Source: Phocoena phocoena (lineage: Eukaryota; Chordata; Mammalia; Artiodactyla; Phocoenidae). Taken from it: a stretch of 64,000 bases of DNA. The translations under genes and the position numbers were made by a program. This document shows, one piece after another, positions 30,583 through 42,582 of this stretch. The stretch is taken from NCBI RefSeq assembly GCF_963924675.1, contig NC_089240.1, positions 117,929,680 through 117,993,679 on the forward strand. The letters run 5' to 3'. The notes below the pieces were generated by a model. The model was not told the DNA's origin and did no database searches. It was given only the letters and a program-made list of their open reading frames with translations. How positions within the stretch are numbered: position 1 is the first letter of the stretch; the number at the start of each line of letters is the position of its first letter.

Positions 30583-31842
30583 TCCTGATCTTAGAGGAAA
30601 TGCTTTCAGCTTTACACCATTGAGTGTGATGTGGGTTTGTCATAAATGGCCTTTATTATGTTGAGGTATGTTCCTTCTGTGCCCACTTTCTGGAGAGATT
30701 TTATCATAAATGGGTGTTGAACTTTATAAAAAGCTTTTTCTGCATCTATCGAGATGATCATATGGTTTTTATTCTTCAATTTGTTAATGTGGTATATCAC
30801 ATTGATTGATTTGTGGATATCCTTGCATCTGGGATAAATCCCACTTGATCCTGGTGTATGATCCTTTTAATGTAATGTTGAATTCGGTTTGCTAAAATTT
30901 TGTTGAGGAGTTTTGCATCTATGTTCACCAGTGGCATTGGCCTGTTATTTTCTTTTTGTGTTTTATCTTTGTCTGGTTTTGGCATCAGAGTGATGCTGGC
31001 GTCATAGAATGAGTTTGGAACTGTATCTTCCTCTGCAATTTTTTGGAATAATTTGAGAAGGATAGGTGTTAACTCTTCTCTAAATGTTTGGTAGAATTCA
31101 CCTGTAAAGCCATTTGGTCCTGGACTTTTGTTTGCTGGGAGTTTTAAAATTCCGGATTCAATTTCTTTACTGGTAATTGGTCTGCTCATTGTTTCTATTT
31201 CTTCCTGGTTCAGTCCTGGGAGATTGTACCTTTCGGAGAATTTGTCCATTTCTTCTAGGCTGTCCATTTTATTGGCATATAGTTGCTTGTAGTAGTCTCT
31301 CATGATCCTTTGTATTTCTGCAGTGTCAGTTGTGACTTCTCCTTTTTCATTTCTAATTTTATTGATTTGAGTCCTCTCTTTTTCTTGATGAGTCTGGCTA
31401 AAGGTTTATCAATTTTGTTTATCTTCTCAGAGAACCAGCTTTTAGTTTCATTGACCTTTTCTGTTGTTTTTTAGTCTCTATTTCATTTATTTCTGCTCTG
31501 ATTTTTATGATTTCTTTCCTTCTACTAACTTTGGGTTTTGTTTGTTCTTCTTCCTCTAGTGCCTTTAAGTGTAAGATTAGGTTGTTTATTTGAGATTTTT
31601 CTTGTTTTCTGAGGTAAGCTTGTATCACTATAAACTTCCCTCTTAGAACTGCTTTTGCTGAGTCCCATAGGTTTTGGATTGTCGTGTTTTTGTTTTCATT
31701 TGTCTCCAGGAAGTTTTTGGTTTCCTCTGATTTCTTCAGTGACCCATTGGTTGTTCAGTAGTGTACTGTTTAACCTCCATATGTTTGTGTTTTTGCAGTT
31801 TTTTTCTTGTAGTTGATTTCTAGTCTCATAGTGTTGTGGTCG
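30583..31842 (-). mobile_element. L1 (element F), inverted 5' segment
   Basis: Antisense ORF2 from the end of the endonuclease domain to the middle of RT. Its 3' boundary is near 30583 (antisense of '...cctctaagatcagg') and the sense part that begins at 31843 ('aaacaagacaaggaggtcca') continues the same ORF2 sequence. This is the signature of twin-primed reverse transcription: one element whose 5' part is inverted. Confidence 0.93.
30797..31303 (-). pseudogene. L1 ORF2 RT-domain remnant, 168 codons
   Basis: Encodes [64 protein letters not shown]: fingers/palm part of the L1 reverse transcriptase. It ends at a stop where 'ISTNQSM' should continue into the [20 protein letters not shown] stretch, which is preserved in another frame at 30612-30800. 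Well preserved but broken. Confidence 0.95.
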
Positions 31843-31970
31843 AAACAAGACAAGGAGGTCCACTCTCGTTTTTATTCAACACAGTTTTGGAAGTCCTAGC
31901 CACAGCAATCAGAGAAGAAAAAAAATAAAAGGAATCCAAATTGGAAAGGAAGTTGTAAAACTGTCGCTGG

Positions 31971-32237
31971 TTGGCAGATGACATGATACTATACATAGAA
32001 AATTCTAAAGACGCCACCGGAAAATTACTAGAGTTCATCAATAAACTCAGTAAAGTTACAGGATTCAAAATTAATATACAGAAATCTGTTGCATTTCTAT
32101 ACACTAACAACAAACTATCAGAAAGGGAAATTAAGGAAACACTACCACTTACCATTGCACCAAAAAGAATAAAGTACCCAGGAATAAACCTACCTAAGGA
32201 GGTAAAAGGGCTGCACTCAGAAGCTATAAGACACTGA
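31971..32237 (+). pseudogene. L1 ORF2 RT/thumb remnant
   Basis: Frame includes ADDMILYIENSKDATGKLLE (RT active-site Asp pair) and [20 protein letters not shown], continuing to ERKIKETLPLTIAPKRIKYP-like text. Part of the RT palm and thumb of element F. Interrupted upstream by a frameshift. Confidence 0.93.
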
Positions 32238-32311
32238 TGAAAGAAATTGAAGACGATGCAAAAAGTTGGAAAGTTATACCATGTACTTGGAGTGGAATAA
32301 TTAATATTGTT

Positions 32312-32460
32312 AAAAATGACCATACTGGGACTACCCTGGTGGTACAGTGGTCAAAACTACATGCTTCCACTGCAGGGGGCACAGGTTCGACCCCTGGTCA
32401 GGGAACTAACATCCTACATGCCTCATGGTGCAGCCAAATTAAAAAAAAAATGATCATACT
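32312..32460 (+). mobile_element. CHR-type SINE (short form) inside L1 element F
   Basis: Body 32327-32445: 'gggactaccctggtggtaca' head, 'cacaggttcgacccctggtc' B box, 'catggtgcagccaaatta' end and A tail. Flanking repeats aaaaatgaccatact (32312-32326) and aaaaatgatcatact (32446-32460) differ by one base. It inserted after or with element F's source; the duplication lies in ORF2 sequence. Confidence 0.94.
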
Positions 32461-32962
32461 ACCCAAGGCAATCTACAGATTCAATGTAATCCCTATCAAA
32501 ATACCAATGGCATTTTTCACAGAGTGAGAATACATAATTTTAAAATTTGTATGGAAACACAAAAGACCCCAAATAGCCAAAACAATCTTGAGAAAGAAGA
32601 ACAAAGCTAGAGGGATCATGCTTCCTGACTTCAGACTATACTACAAAGCTGCATAATCAAAACGGTATGGTACTAGCACAAAAACAGACACATAGATCAA
32701 TGGACCTGGATAGAGAGTTCAGAAATAAACCCACACACTTATGGTCAATTAATCTGTGACAAAAGAGGCAAGAATATACAGTGGAGAAAAGACAGTCTCT
32801 TCAGTAAGTGGTTCTGGGAAAACTGGACAGCTTCCTGTAAAGAATGAAATTAGAACATTCTCTAACACCATATACATATACATTTAGTCAAAATGGGCTA
32901 AAGACCTAAATGTAAGAGCAGAAACTATAAAACTCCTAGAGGAAAACATAGGCAGAACACTC

Positions 32963-33679
32963 TTGGATATAAATCGTAGCAATATTTTTTTGGATCCATC
33001 TCCTAAAGCAAAGGAAACAAAAGCAGAAATAAACAAATGGGACCTAGTTAAACTTAAAAGTTTTTGTACAGCAAAGAAAACCATCAACAAAACGAAAAGA
33101 CAACCTATAGAATGGGAGAAGATATTTGCAAACGATATGACCAATAAGGGGTTAATACCCAACGTATATAAACAGCTCATACAACACAATATCAAAAAAA
33201 CAAACGACCCAATTAAAAAATGAGCAGAAGACCTAAATAGACATTTTTCCAAAGAGGACATGCAGATGGCCATGAGGCACATGAAAAGATGCTCCACATC
33301 ACTAATCATCAGGGAAATGCAAATCGAAACCACAATGAGATATCACCTCACACCTGTCAGAATGGCTATCATCAAAAAGAACGCAAATAACAATGTTGGC
33401 AAGGATGTGGAGGAAAGGGAACCCTCGTACACCATTGGTGGGAATGTAAGTTGGTGCAGGCCACTGTGGAAAACAGTATGGAGGTTTCTCAAAAACCTAA
33501 AAATAAAACTACCAAATGACCCAGCAATTCCACTCCTGGGTATATATCCCCCCAAAAAAAACCCCCCAAAAAACACTAATTTGAAAAGATACATGCACCC
33601 CAGTGCTCATAGCAGCAGTATTTTACAATTGCCAACGTATGGAAGCAACCTAAGTGTCCATCAACAGATGAATGGATAA
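32963..33679 (+). pseudogene. L1 ORF2 C-terminal remnants
   Basis: Two frames: 32963-33223 ([60 protein letters not shown]) and 33260-33679 ([52 protein letters not shown], ending [20 protein letters not shown]). Together they cover most of the ORF2 C-terminal domain, with stops between. Confidence 0.93.
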
Positions 33680-34047
33680 AGAAGATGTGGTATATATGTA
33701 CAATGGAATACTACCCAGCCATGAAAAAGAATGAAATTTTGCCATTTGCCCAGCATGGATGGACTTGGAGGGCATTATGCTAAGTGAAGTAAGTCAGAGA
33801 AAGTCAAATAGTCTATGATATCACTTATATGTGGAATCTAAAAAATACAACAAACTAGTGAATATAGCAAAAAAGAAGCAGACTCACAGATATAGAAAAC
33901 AAATCCGGGGGAGAGGGAAGGAGGGATGAACGATATAGATGTAGGGGGGAAAAGGGTTATGGGATTATTTGAAATCATGTGCGTGACATTTTTGAAAATT
34001 GTAAAGCACTATAGAGTTTAAAGAATCTTTCATTCAATAAAAAAAGA

Positions 34048-34744
34048 TATGATTTGAGTTCATTAAAATGCTAATTAAATCTAATCCTAAATTTAAAAAA
34101 GGGCGAACTCTCTTCTGAAGGATTTACAAATCTATAAATTAAATACCAAAATCAGCCAGTGAATTGTTGATAAATGACTGGTACTCAGTAACTCTGTCAC
34201 GGCAGGACCTATTTATTACGGGGGAGGAATATCCACCTCCAGTATTTTGCCTTCAAAAGGTACATTTAAACTCCTTTATGGAACAACTCCAATTGAGGAA
34301 AACAGATTGGTATAGGTGTTGATTGTGTTTTGCAACCGGCCATCAAAATTTGACCCTCATAGGAATGCAGAGAAAACTAGCTTTTTAATAAAGCACCAAA
34401 ATCAGTAAGTTTCTGTAGGCCATCAGTTGATTCTTATATGAATAGGCTGAGAGGAAGGTTACTCAACCCACATGGACTAAGGTGGGTTGCGAATTTACAG
34501 GAAATTAGGTGGCTGCGTGTGCGTGTGTGGGTGTGTGCATGTGTGCGCACACGCGCGTTGGCAAGAAGGAATGGAAAATAATTGCAGCAAATTCCTTTAC
34601 TTGAGCTTCTCTTCTTAGACCCTCCAAACATTATCTCACCATATTCTGCTTTCCATGGCTTTACTGTACTTGTATTGTTCTCTGCTCATGTCCCAGTTCT
34701 AGGCCAGGCCTGATTCTCAACAACTTCATTGGACAACTGTGTTA
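34048..34744. other. No gene; TG/CG-rich tract near 34510-34557
   Basis: Apart from an alternating purine-pyrimidine tract (34510-34557, including gtgtgcgcacac) nothing is recognised. The segment 34048-34092 may be sequence carried with element F (see findings). Confidence 0.4.
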
Positions 34745-34845
34745 ATAGTTACGCATATATTGAGCAATGTACATGTGTCGAACTCTCTGGTAGACACTTT
34801 AAACACATGATAACATTTATTCTTCATCACAAATTGTAAGATTGG
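34745..34845 (-). mobile_element. MIR SINE 3' fragment (antisense)
   Basis: 'acgcatatattgagcaatgt', 'ctggtagacactttaaacac' and 'gataacatttattcttcatc' match the antisense 3' third of MIR. Confidence 0.6.
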
Positions 34846-34854
34846 TGGAGAGTG

Positions 34855-35470
34855 AGAGGGGATGATTTGGAGAAATGAGCAAGAACCAGATCAGATAGGG
34901 ACTTGTTGGCCGTAACAGGAGTTTAGGTTTTATTATGAATGTGAATGGACATCATTGGAGGGTTTTGAGCCAAGGAATGATACAGTCTGATTTACACCAT
35001 AAACTGAATCCTCTGGATGTCTGATAGAGTATTGACTGAATGGGGTCAGGAGCAGAAGTATCGAAATCAGTAAGGAGGTTAATGAAATGATGCAGACAAA
35101 AGAGAATGGTATCATTGACCATAGCGATAATGATGGAAGTGGTACAAAGTGCCTGGATTCTGGATATATTGTAAAGAAGAAAGAGTTGACAGTTCTTGCT
35201 GTTGGGTTGGATGTAGGGTGGTGAGTGAAAGAGGTTTAAGGATGACTCCAACGTTTTTTTGCCTGAGCAACTGGGTAAACGCTGGTGCCATTTATTATGA
35301 TGAGGAACACTGGGGGAAGATTTGGAGTGAGAGTAAAAATCAAGAGTTTAACTTTTTAGGCACATAAAGTTTGAAATGCTTATCAGACACCCAGAGGGGA
35401 AGTCAGATAAGTAGTTGGATGTATGAATCTAGAGCTCAGGAAAATTTAACTGCTACACTTCCTCTCAGTG
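34855..35470 (+). mobile_element. Old dispersed repeat, family not named
   Basis: 'atagggacttgttggccgta', 'catcattggagggttttgag', 'caaggaatgatacagtctga', 'aaggatgactccaacgtttt', 'cctgagcaactgggtaaacg', 'agtagttggatgtatgaatc' recall a sequence found many times in mammalian genomes ('gccattggagggttttgagc ... gatgactccaaggtttttgg'). I am confident it is a repeat but not of its class. Confidence 0.55.
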
Positions 35471-35933
35471 TCAGGGGCTAGAACATTATAGGAAGCTATT
35501 AGCCTAGGGTGGTAGGAAGACCAGCGATCAACTTTTGTTATGAAGAACTAAATCAAGCTGCCACTGGCTGTGCTATATCTTCAATATCACTATGTGACAG
35601 AAATCTTTAAAATCTATAATAAGACCTGGTTCTGGACTACAGTCTTGGGAGCCCTGTAGGAGCAACACAAAATGCCAGTAAAAGGAAGCATGGAACCTAG
35701 AAATTGTGGGAGAGGAATAAAATTATATTCTATTCAAAATGAGCCTCCACACCATAATTTCAAAACACATGAAAAAATCTACACTGAGAAATATCACAAT
35801 GGAAATAAACCATCAGAATGTGAATTCATTCAGGATGAAATGATTTAATGGTAAGGTCTGTCAAAGATTTTTTTTAAGTATGTTGATGATGCTCAAAGAG
35901 GTATACAAACAGTTTTCATCAAAGATATTAGGA
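35471..35933. other. No feature seen
   Basis: AT-rich, nothing recognised. Confidence 0.35.
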
Positions 35934-36123
35934 GGGCTTCCCTGGTGGCACAGTGGTTGAGCGTCCGCCTGCCGATGCAGGGGACACAGGTTCGTGCCCC
36001 GGTCCGGGAAGATCCCGCATACGGCGAAGCGGCTGGGCCCGTGAGCCATGGCCGCTGAGCCTGCGCGTCCGGAGCCTGTGCTCCGCAACGGGAGAGGCCA
36101 CAACAGTGAGAGGCCCGCGTACC

Positions 36124-36154
<31 letters not shown>
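35934..36154 (+). mobile_element. CHR-type SINE with long poly-A
   Basis: 'gggcttccctggtggcacag' head, 'caggttcgtgccccggtccg' B box, 'gcgtccggagcctgtgctcc', 'gagaggccacaacagtgaga' and an uninterrupted A run of about 30. The long pure tail and low divergence mark this as one of the youngest insertions in the window. No clean target-site duplication seen. Confidence 0.96.
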
Positions 36155-36158
<4 letters not shown>

Positions 36159-36870
36159 GGAAATTATGAAACAAGCAGAAACTAAATAAATGAAAATGAG
36201 ACCCAGTGGATATGAAAGAACCAGTTAGAAATCTTGGAAAGGAAAATAAAGTCATTTAAATGCAAATTCAAAACAGTATAAACTTGGGATTGGACATATA
36301 GAGAAAATAGCAAAGTGAAAGACTACTGAGGAATTCCAAATGTAGTGTGGAAAGAGAAGGATATTTTAAAAATATAACAGTGAAGAGAGATTGAGAGGCT
36401 TCAACAAATATCCTGCAGGAGTTCCTGAAGTGGTGAAGAGGATTTCGGAGAAATAATATTTGCTGATACAATAACACAAAAATTCCAGTACTGAAGAAAC
36501 ACCTGAGTCCTCAGTTCTGGAGTATACTTTGAGTATTGAGCAGTATAAATGAAAATAAATACACAGCTATACACATCAAAGTAAAACTGTAGAATATGAA
36601 AGATTAAGATAATACTTTAAAAAGTACCAGAAAAATTGATTACTTATTAAGGAATGGCAATTAGACTCAGAGTAAAATAAAATGTTACCTTCAAAGTGCT
36701 AAAGAAAAGTAATTCTCAAGAGTGAGGGTAGAATAAAATAATTTTTAGGTATGCAGAGACTGAGTAAGTTGAGAGCCCAGAAGCCATCACTTCACTAAAG
36801 GAACTCTTAAAAGAAATACTTACCAAGAATAAAGGGAATGTTTAGGATACAGAAAAATGAGGGAAAAAAT
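36155..36870 (+). mobile_element. Old L1/HAL1-like ORF1 region, highly decayed
   Basis: 'acacatcaaagtaaaactgt', 'accttcaaagtgctaaagaa', 'aagtaattctcaagagtgag' and 'aaggaactcttaaaagaaat' parallel the ORF1-to-spacer text of old L1M/HAL1 elements ('catcaaaactgctgaaaact', 'ttcaaagtgctgaaagaaaa'). Strongly diverged; class call is an inference. Confidence 0.5.
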
Positions 36871-36894
36871 GATTGAGAAGAAAATCAAAGAGTA

Positions 36895-37095
36895 TTTCAT
36901 GACATGAAAATTATATGAAATACAAATTTTAGTGTCCATAAAGTTTTATTAGAACATAGATACACTCATTCATTTAAGTATTTTATGGTTGTTTTCACCT
37001 ACCACAGAGTTGAGTAGCTGTGACAAAGACTGTACAGCCAGCAATACATAAAATATTTATTATCTGTTCCTTTACAGAAGAAATTTGTCAACTCC
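36895..37095. mobile_element. hAT-like DNA transposon fossil
   Basis: 'catgaaaattatatgaaata', 'gtccataaagttttattaga', 'acacagagttgagtagctgt'-like text, 'gactgtacagccagcaatac' and 'atctgttcctttacagaaga' match a widespread hAT-family non-autonomous element (ends 'ccctttacagaaaaagtttg'). Name not recalled with certainty. Confidence 0.65.
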
Positions 37096-39157
37096 TGCTG
37101 TGTTCTGTTCCATCTATTTGTTTGTCTTTATGCCAATACCACACTGTCTTGATTACTGCAATTTTATAAGAAGTCCTAAAATGAGCCAGTGTAGCTTATT
37201 CAACTTTGCTCTTCTTCTACAAGATCATTTTGGCTATTCTAGGCCATTCACATATTCATATAAGTTATAGAATCAGCTGTTCTATGAATATGAGAGCCTG
37301 ATACTATTTTACTGTGATGGTGTTTAATTTATAAATCAATATGGGGAGTTTACCAGTGTTGAGACTTTCAATCTGTAAACATGTTACAGCTCTCCCCTCA
37401 TTTAGGTTAATTTAATTTCTGTCGGCAATGCTTTTTAAATTTTCAATACACAGCTCTTATACAATTTTTGTTAAATTAATTCCTAAGTAAGCGTGTTTGT
37501 GTGTGTATTTTTTAGTCAAGTGCAGTAGTAAAAAGGGGAGAAAGAGTACAACAAGGAGTTCGATCTCTAACTGACTATGAACAATCAATTGATATAACTT
37601 CCTACCTTTGGACCAGTCTGTATTTTATATTTTGGTGCTGTTGTAAATGGAGTTGTCTTTAAATTTAATTTGTGATTTTTTGCCAGTATTTAAATTATAT
37701 GGAAATGAAATTGATTATTATATATGGAACTTGCATCCTGTGACCTTTTAAATTTTACTTATTGGTTCTAGTAGTTGTTTTGTAGTTTCCTTTAGATTTT
37801 CTACCTAAACAATCATGTTTTCTGTGAGTAAATACAATTCTACTTCTTCTTTTCTTTGCCACTTATAATTTTTATTGCCTTATTATACTAGACTATACCT
37901 TCCAATGCTGAACATAATCGACGAAAATTGACCTCTTTGCATTGCTCCTGATCTTAGAAGGAATGTAGTAAATATTTCACCATTAATTATACTATTGGTT
38001 ATAGAATTTCTTGTTGACCTCCTTTATCATAATTAAGAAAGTTCCCTTTCACTCCTCATTTGTTGAGAAGTTTTTAATGAATGGGTATTGAATTTTGTCA
38101 AATACATTTTCAGCATCTTTCTAACCATATGTTTTTCACCTCTATTCTATTAATGTGGTGAAATACATGAACTGATTTTTAAATATTGCAACAAAGTTGC
38201 ATTCTTAAAATAAACTCCATTTGGTCAAGATGTATAATTTAAAAAAATAAATTGTTGTATTTGATTTGTTAATATTTTGTTAAGGTTTTTTGCATCAATT
38301 TTCATGGGTGATTTTGGACTATAGTTTTCCTCTTTTTGTAATTACTTTGTCAGACTTAAACATCAAGGTCATGCCGGCCTCATAAAAGCAGTTTGGAGGA
38401 ACTTCCGCCTCTATTTTCTGAAAAAGTTTGTTTAAGATTGGCATTTTTTTTTTCCTTTAGTATTTGGTAGTGTTCACCAGTGAAGCCATCCACTTTTGGA
38501 ACTTCCTTGTGAGAAGGTTTTGCATTTCAAATTAATTTTGATATTTGCATTATTCAAAATTCTAGTGTTGGGTTGGTTTGGGTAAATTGTTTTTCAAAGA
38601 ATTTTTCCATTTCATCTAAATTGTTAAATTTGTTTGCATGAATTTGTGCATAATATTCCATTTATAGTTTTTAAATGTCTGTAACATGTGTAGTGGTGCC
38701 ACCTCTATAACTAGTAACTTGTGTTTTGTGTGTTATTGTTTTTTTCTTGATTACTTCTAGCTTAGCTTTGATCAATTTTATTAATTAAAAAAAAAACTAC
38801 TTTGGGCCTTCTTGATTTTTCTACATTGTTTTGTCATTTTCTATTTCATTGGTTTCTGCTCCTTGTCTTTATTATTTTTTTTTTCTATTTAACTTGGATT
38901 TTGTTTGCTCTTCTTTTTATAGCTTCTTAAAGTGGAATCTTATATAATTCATTTTAAACCTTTTGTCTTTTCTAATATAAAAATAAAACTATAAATTTCT
39001 TACTTAAGACTACTTTAGCTGCAACTCACAAAATTTGATACCTTGTGTTTTCTTATGCAGTTTGATTTATTTTCTAATTTCACTTGTGATTTCTTTTTTA
39101 ACCATGAATTATTTAGAAGCATGTTGCTAATTCCCAAATATTTGCAGATCTTCTGGG
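37096..39157 (-). mobile_element. Old L1M (element G), ORF2 middle, antisense
   Basis: Antisense ORF2 remnants: 'tgccaataccacactgtctt', 'tgctcctgatcttagaagga', 'aatgaatgggtattgaattt', 'ctattaatgtggtgaaatac', 'ttttcaccagtgaagccatc'-like text, 'tggtttctgctccttgtctt'. Far more diverged than elements F or Y. At 39157 it is cut and resumes near 43341 with the next ORF2 segment. A block at about 37515-37600 looks foreign to L1. Confidence 0.82.
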
Positions 39158-40468
39158 TATACTTTCTGTTTAATGGAAGTATAGTTGATGTACAGTATTA
39201 TATAAATTACAGGTGTATAATATAGTGATTCACAGCTTTAAAGGTTATGCTCCACTTATAGTTATTATAAAATATTGGCTATATTCCATATGTTGTACAA
39301 TATATCCTCATAGCTTATTTTATACCTAATAGTTTGTGCCTCTTAATCTCCTACCCTTATGTTGCCCCCTCCCCTTTTCCCTCTCCCCACTGGTAACTGC
39401 TGTTTGTTCTCTGTATCTGTGAGTCTGCTTCCTTTTTTGTTTGATTCACTAGTTTGCTGTACTTTTTAGATTCCACATATAAGCAATGTCATATGTTATT
39501 TCTCTGTCTCTGTCTGACTTATTTCACTTAGTATGATAATCTCTAGGTCCATCCATGTTGTTGCAAATGACAAAATTTCATTCTTCTTTATGGCTGAGTA
39601 CTTTATATAATATATAGATATATATATATATATATATATATATACTATATACTATATATATACTATATAGTATATATATACTGTATATATAGTACTATAT
39701 ATATATCACATCTTCTTCATCTATTCATCTGTTGATGGATACTTAGGTTGCTTCCATATCTTGGCAGCTGTAAATAATGCTGCTATGAAAATTGGGGTGC
39801 ATGTATCTTTTCAAATTAGTGTTTTTACTTCGTTCAGATATATATCCAGAAGTGGAATTGCCAGGTCATATTTTTAATTCTATTTTTAGTTTTTTGAGAA
39901 ACCTCCCTACTGTTTTCCACAGTGGCTGCACCAATTTACATTCCCACCAACAGTGTACAAGGATTCCCTTGTCTCCACATCCTCATCAACATTTGTTATT
40001 TGAGTTCTTTTTGATGACAGGTGTGAGGTGATATCTCATTGTGGTTTTGATTTGCATTTCTCTGGTGATTAGCGATGTTGAGCATCTTTTCATGTGCCTG
40101 ATGGCCATCTGCATGACCTCTTGGAAAAATGTCTATTCAGGTCTTCTGCCCATTTTTTAATTGGGTTGTTTGTTTCCTTGATGTTGAGTTGTATGAGCTG
40201 TTAATATATTTTGGATATTAACTCCTTATTGGTCACATTTGCAAATATTTTCTCCCATTCTATAGGTTGTCTTTCATTTGCAAAAGCTTTTAAGTTCAAG
40301 TAGGTCCCATTTCTTTATTTTTCCTTTTATTTCCTTTGCTTTAGGAGACAGATTCAAAAAATACTGCTGTGATTTATATCCAAAAGTGTTCTGCCTATGT
40401 TTTCCGGTCTTATATTTAGGTCTTTAATCCATTTTGAGTTTATTTTTATATATGGTGTTAGAGAATGT
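39158..40468 (-). mobile_element. L1 (element X), 3' UTR and ORF2 C-terminus
   Basis: Older 3' UTR ('taatggaagtatagttgatg', 'acagctttaaaggttatgct', 'cataagcttatttt'-like) followed by ORF2 C-terminus in antisense, from 'gtccatccatgttgttgcaa' to 'ggtgttagagaatgttc'. Inserted in element G. Its upstream limit at 40468 is taken over by the 3' end of element Y. Confidence 0.9.
39604..39705. repeat. (TA)n microsatellite
   Basis: About 100 bp of ta/tata repeats with actatat interruptions, expanded from the 'tatatatatacc' site in the antisense ORF2 C-terminus of element X. Could extrude a cruciform. Confidence 0.95.
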
Positions 40469-40857
40469 TCTTTTTAAAAAAATTTTTATTGGAGTATACT
40501 TGATATACAATGTTGTGTTAGTTTCAGGTGCACAGCAAAGTGAATCAGTTATACATATGCATATATCCACTCTTTTTTAGATTCTTTTCCCGTATAGGCC
40601 ACTATAGAGTACTGAGTAGAGTTCCCTGTGCTATACAGTAGGTCCTTATTAGTTATCTATTTTATATATACTAGTGTGTATATGTCAATCCCAATCTCCC
40701 AATTTATCCCTCCCTCCCCCTTAACCGCTGATAACCGTAAGTTTGTTTTCTACATCTGTCACACTATTTCTGTTTTGTAGATAAGTTCATTTGTACCCTT
40801 TTTTTAGATTCCACATATAAGCGATATCATATGATATTTGTCTTTCTCTGTCTTATT

Positions 40858-41445
40858 TCACTCAGTGTGACAATCTCTAGCAATCCTTGCTGCTGCAAGT
40901 GGCATTATTTTGTTCTCTTTTATGACTGAGTGATATTCCATTGTATACATGTACCACATCTTCTTTATCCATTCCTCTGTTGATGGACATTTAGGTTGCT
41001 TCCATGTCCTGGCTGTTGTAAATAGTGCTGCAATGAACACTGGGGTGCATGTATCTTTTCGAATTATGGTTTTCTTCTGATATATGCCCAGGAGTGGGAT
41101 TGCTGGATCATATGGTAGCTCTATTTTTAGTGTTTTAAGGAACCTCCATACTGTTCTCCATAGTAGCTGTACCAATTTATATTCCCACCAACAGTGTATG
41201 AGGGTTTCCTTTTCTCCACACTCTCTCCAGCACTTATTGGTTGTAGAATTTTTGATGATGGCCATTCTGACTGGTATGAGGTGATATCTCGTAGTTTTGA
41301 TTTGCATTTCTCTAATAATTAGTGATGTTGAGCATCTTTTTATGTGCCTTTTAGCCATCTGTATGTCTTCTTTGGAGAAATGTCTATTTAGATCTTTTGC
41401 CCATTTTCTGATTGGTTTGTTTGTTTGTTCGATATTGAGCTGCAT
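40858..41445 (-). pseudogene. L1 ORF2 C-terminal domain, 195 codons
   Basis: Longest intact piece of ORF2 in the window: [120 protein letters not shown]. The Cys-rich C-terminal pattern is largely retained. The plus-strand frame at 41297-41887 is its antisense shadow. Confidence 0.95.
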
Positions 41446-42582
41446 GAGCTGTTTGTATATTTTGGAGATTAATCCCTTGTCGGTTGTTTCATTTGCAAAT
41501 ATTTTCTCCCATTCTCAGCGTTGTCTTTTCATTTTGTTTATGGTTTTTTGTTTGTTTGTTTGTTTTTTGCTGTGCAAAAACTTTTTAAGTTTAACTAGGT
41601 CCCATTTGTTCATTTTTGTTTTTATTTTCATTGCTCTAGGAGGTGGATTGAAAAAGATCTTGCTGCAATCTATGTCAAAGAGTGTTCTGCCTATGTTTTC
41701 CTCTAGGAGCTTTATAGTGTCCAGCCTTAAGTTTAGGTCTTTAATCCATTTTGAGTTTATTTCTGTATATGGTGTTAGAGAATGTTCTAATTTCATTCGT
41801 TTATATGTAACTGTCCTGTTTTCCCAGCACCACTTATTGGAGAGACTGTCTTTTCTCCACTGTATATTCTTGCCTCCTTTGTCATAGATTAATTGACCCT
41901 AAGTGCATGGATTTATTTCTGAGCTTTCTATTCTGTACCGTTGCTCTATGTATCTTCTTTTGTGCCAGCACCATACTGTTTTGATTACTGTAGCTTTGTA
42001 GTATAGTCCAAAGTCAGGGAGCATGATTCCTCCAGCTCTGTTCTTCTTTCTCCAGATTGTTTTGGCTATTCAGGGTCTTTTGTGTTTCCATACAAATTTT
42101 AAAATTATTTGTTCTCATTCTGTGAAAAATGCCATTGGTATTTTAATAGGGATTGCATTGAATCTGCAGATTGCATTGGGTAGTATGGTCATTTTAACAA
42201 TATTCTTCCAATCCAAGAGCACAGTTATCTTTTCATCTGTTTGTGTTGTCATCAGTTTCTTTCATCAGTGTCTTATAGTTTTCTGAGTACAGGTCTTTTA
42301 CCTCCTTAGGTAGGTTAATTCCTAGGTATGTTATTCTTTTTGATGCAATGGTAGGTAAATGGGATTGTTTTCTTAATTTCTCTTTCTGATAGTTTGTTGT
42401 TAGTGTATAGAAATGCAACAGATTTCTGTATATTAATTTTGTATCCAGCAACTTAACCCAATTTATTGATGAGCTCTAATTGTTTTCTGATGGCATCTTT
42501 AGGATTTTCTATGTATTGTATCATGTCATCTGCAGACAGTGACAGCTTTACAACTTCCTTTCCAATTTGGATTCCTTTTCTT

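Larger units (their letters stand above)
31843..34047 (+). mobile_element. L1 (element F), sense 3' segment to poly-A
   Basis: Sense ORF2 from RT motif region ([20 protein letters not shown] after the break) through the C-terminus, then a 3' UTR ending 'ttcattcaataaaaaaa' at about 34047. Near 31970 the catalytic ADDM is present but a 1-base frameshift separates it from the upstream LSL. A SINE splits the ORF at 32327-32445. Confidence 0.95.

Noticed and set aside
31826..32323. 165-codon minus-strand frame
   Set aside because: Antisense shadow of the sense RT part of L1 element F.
41297..41887. 196-codon plus-strand frame, longest in the window
   Set aside because: It is the antisense shadow of the L1 ORF2 C-terminal domain on the minus strand.
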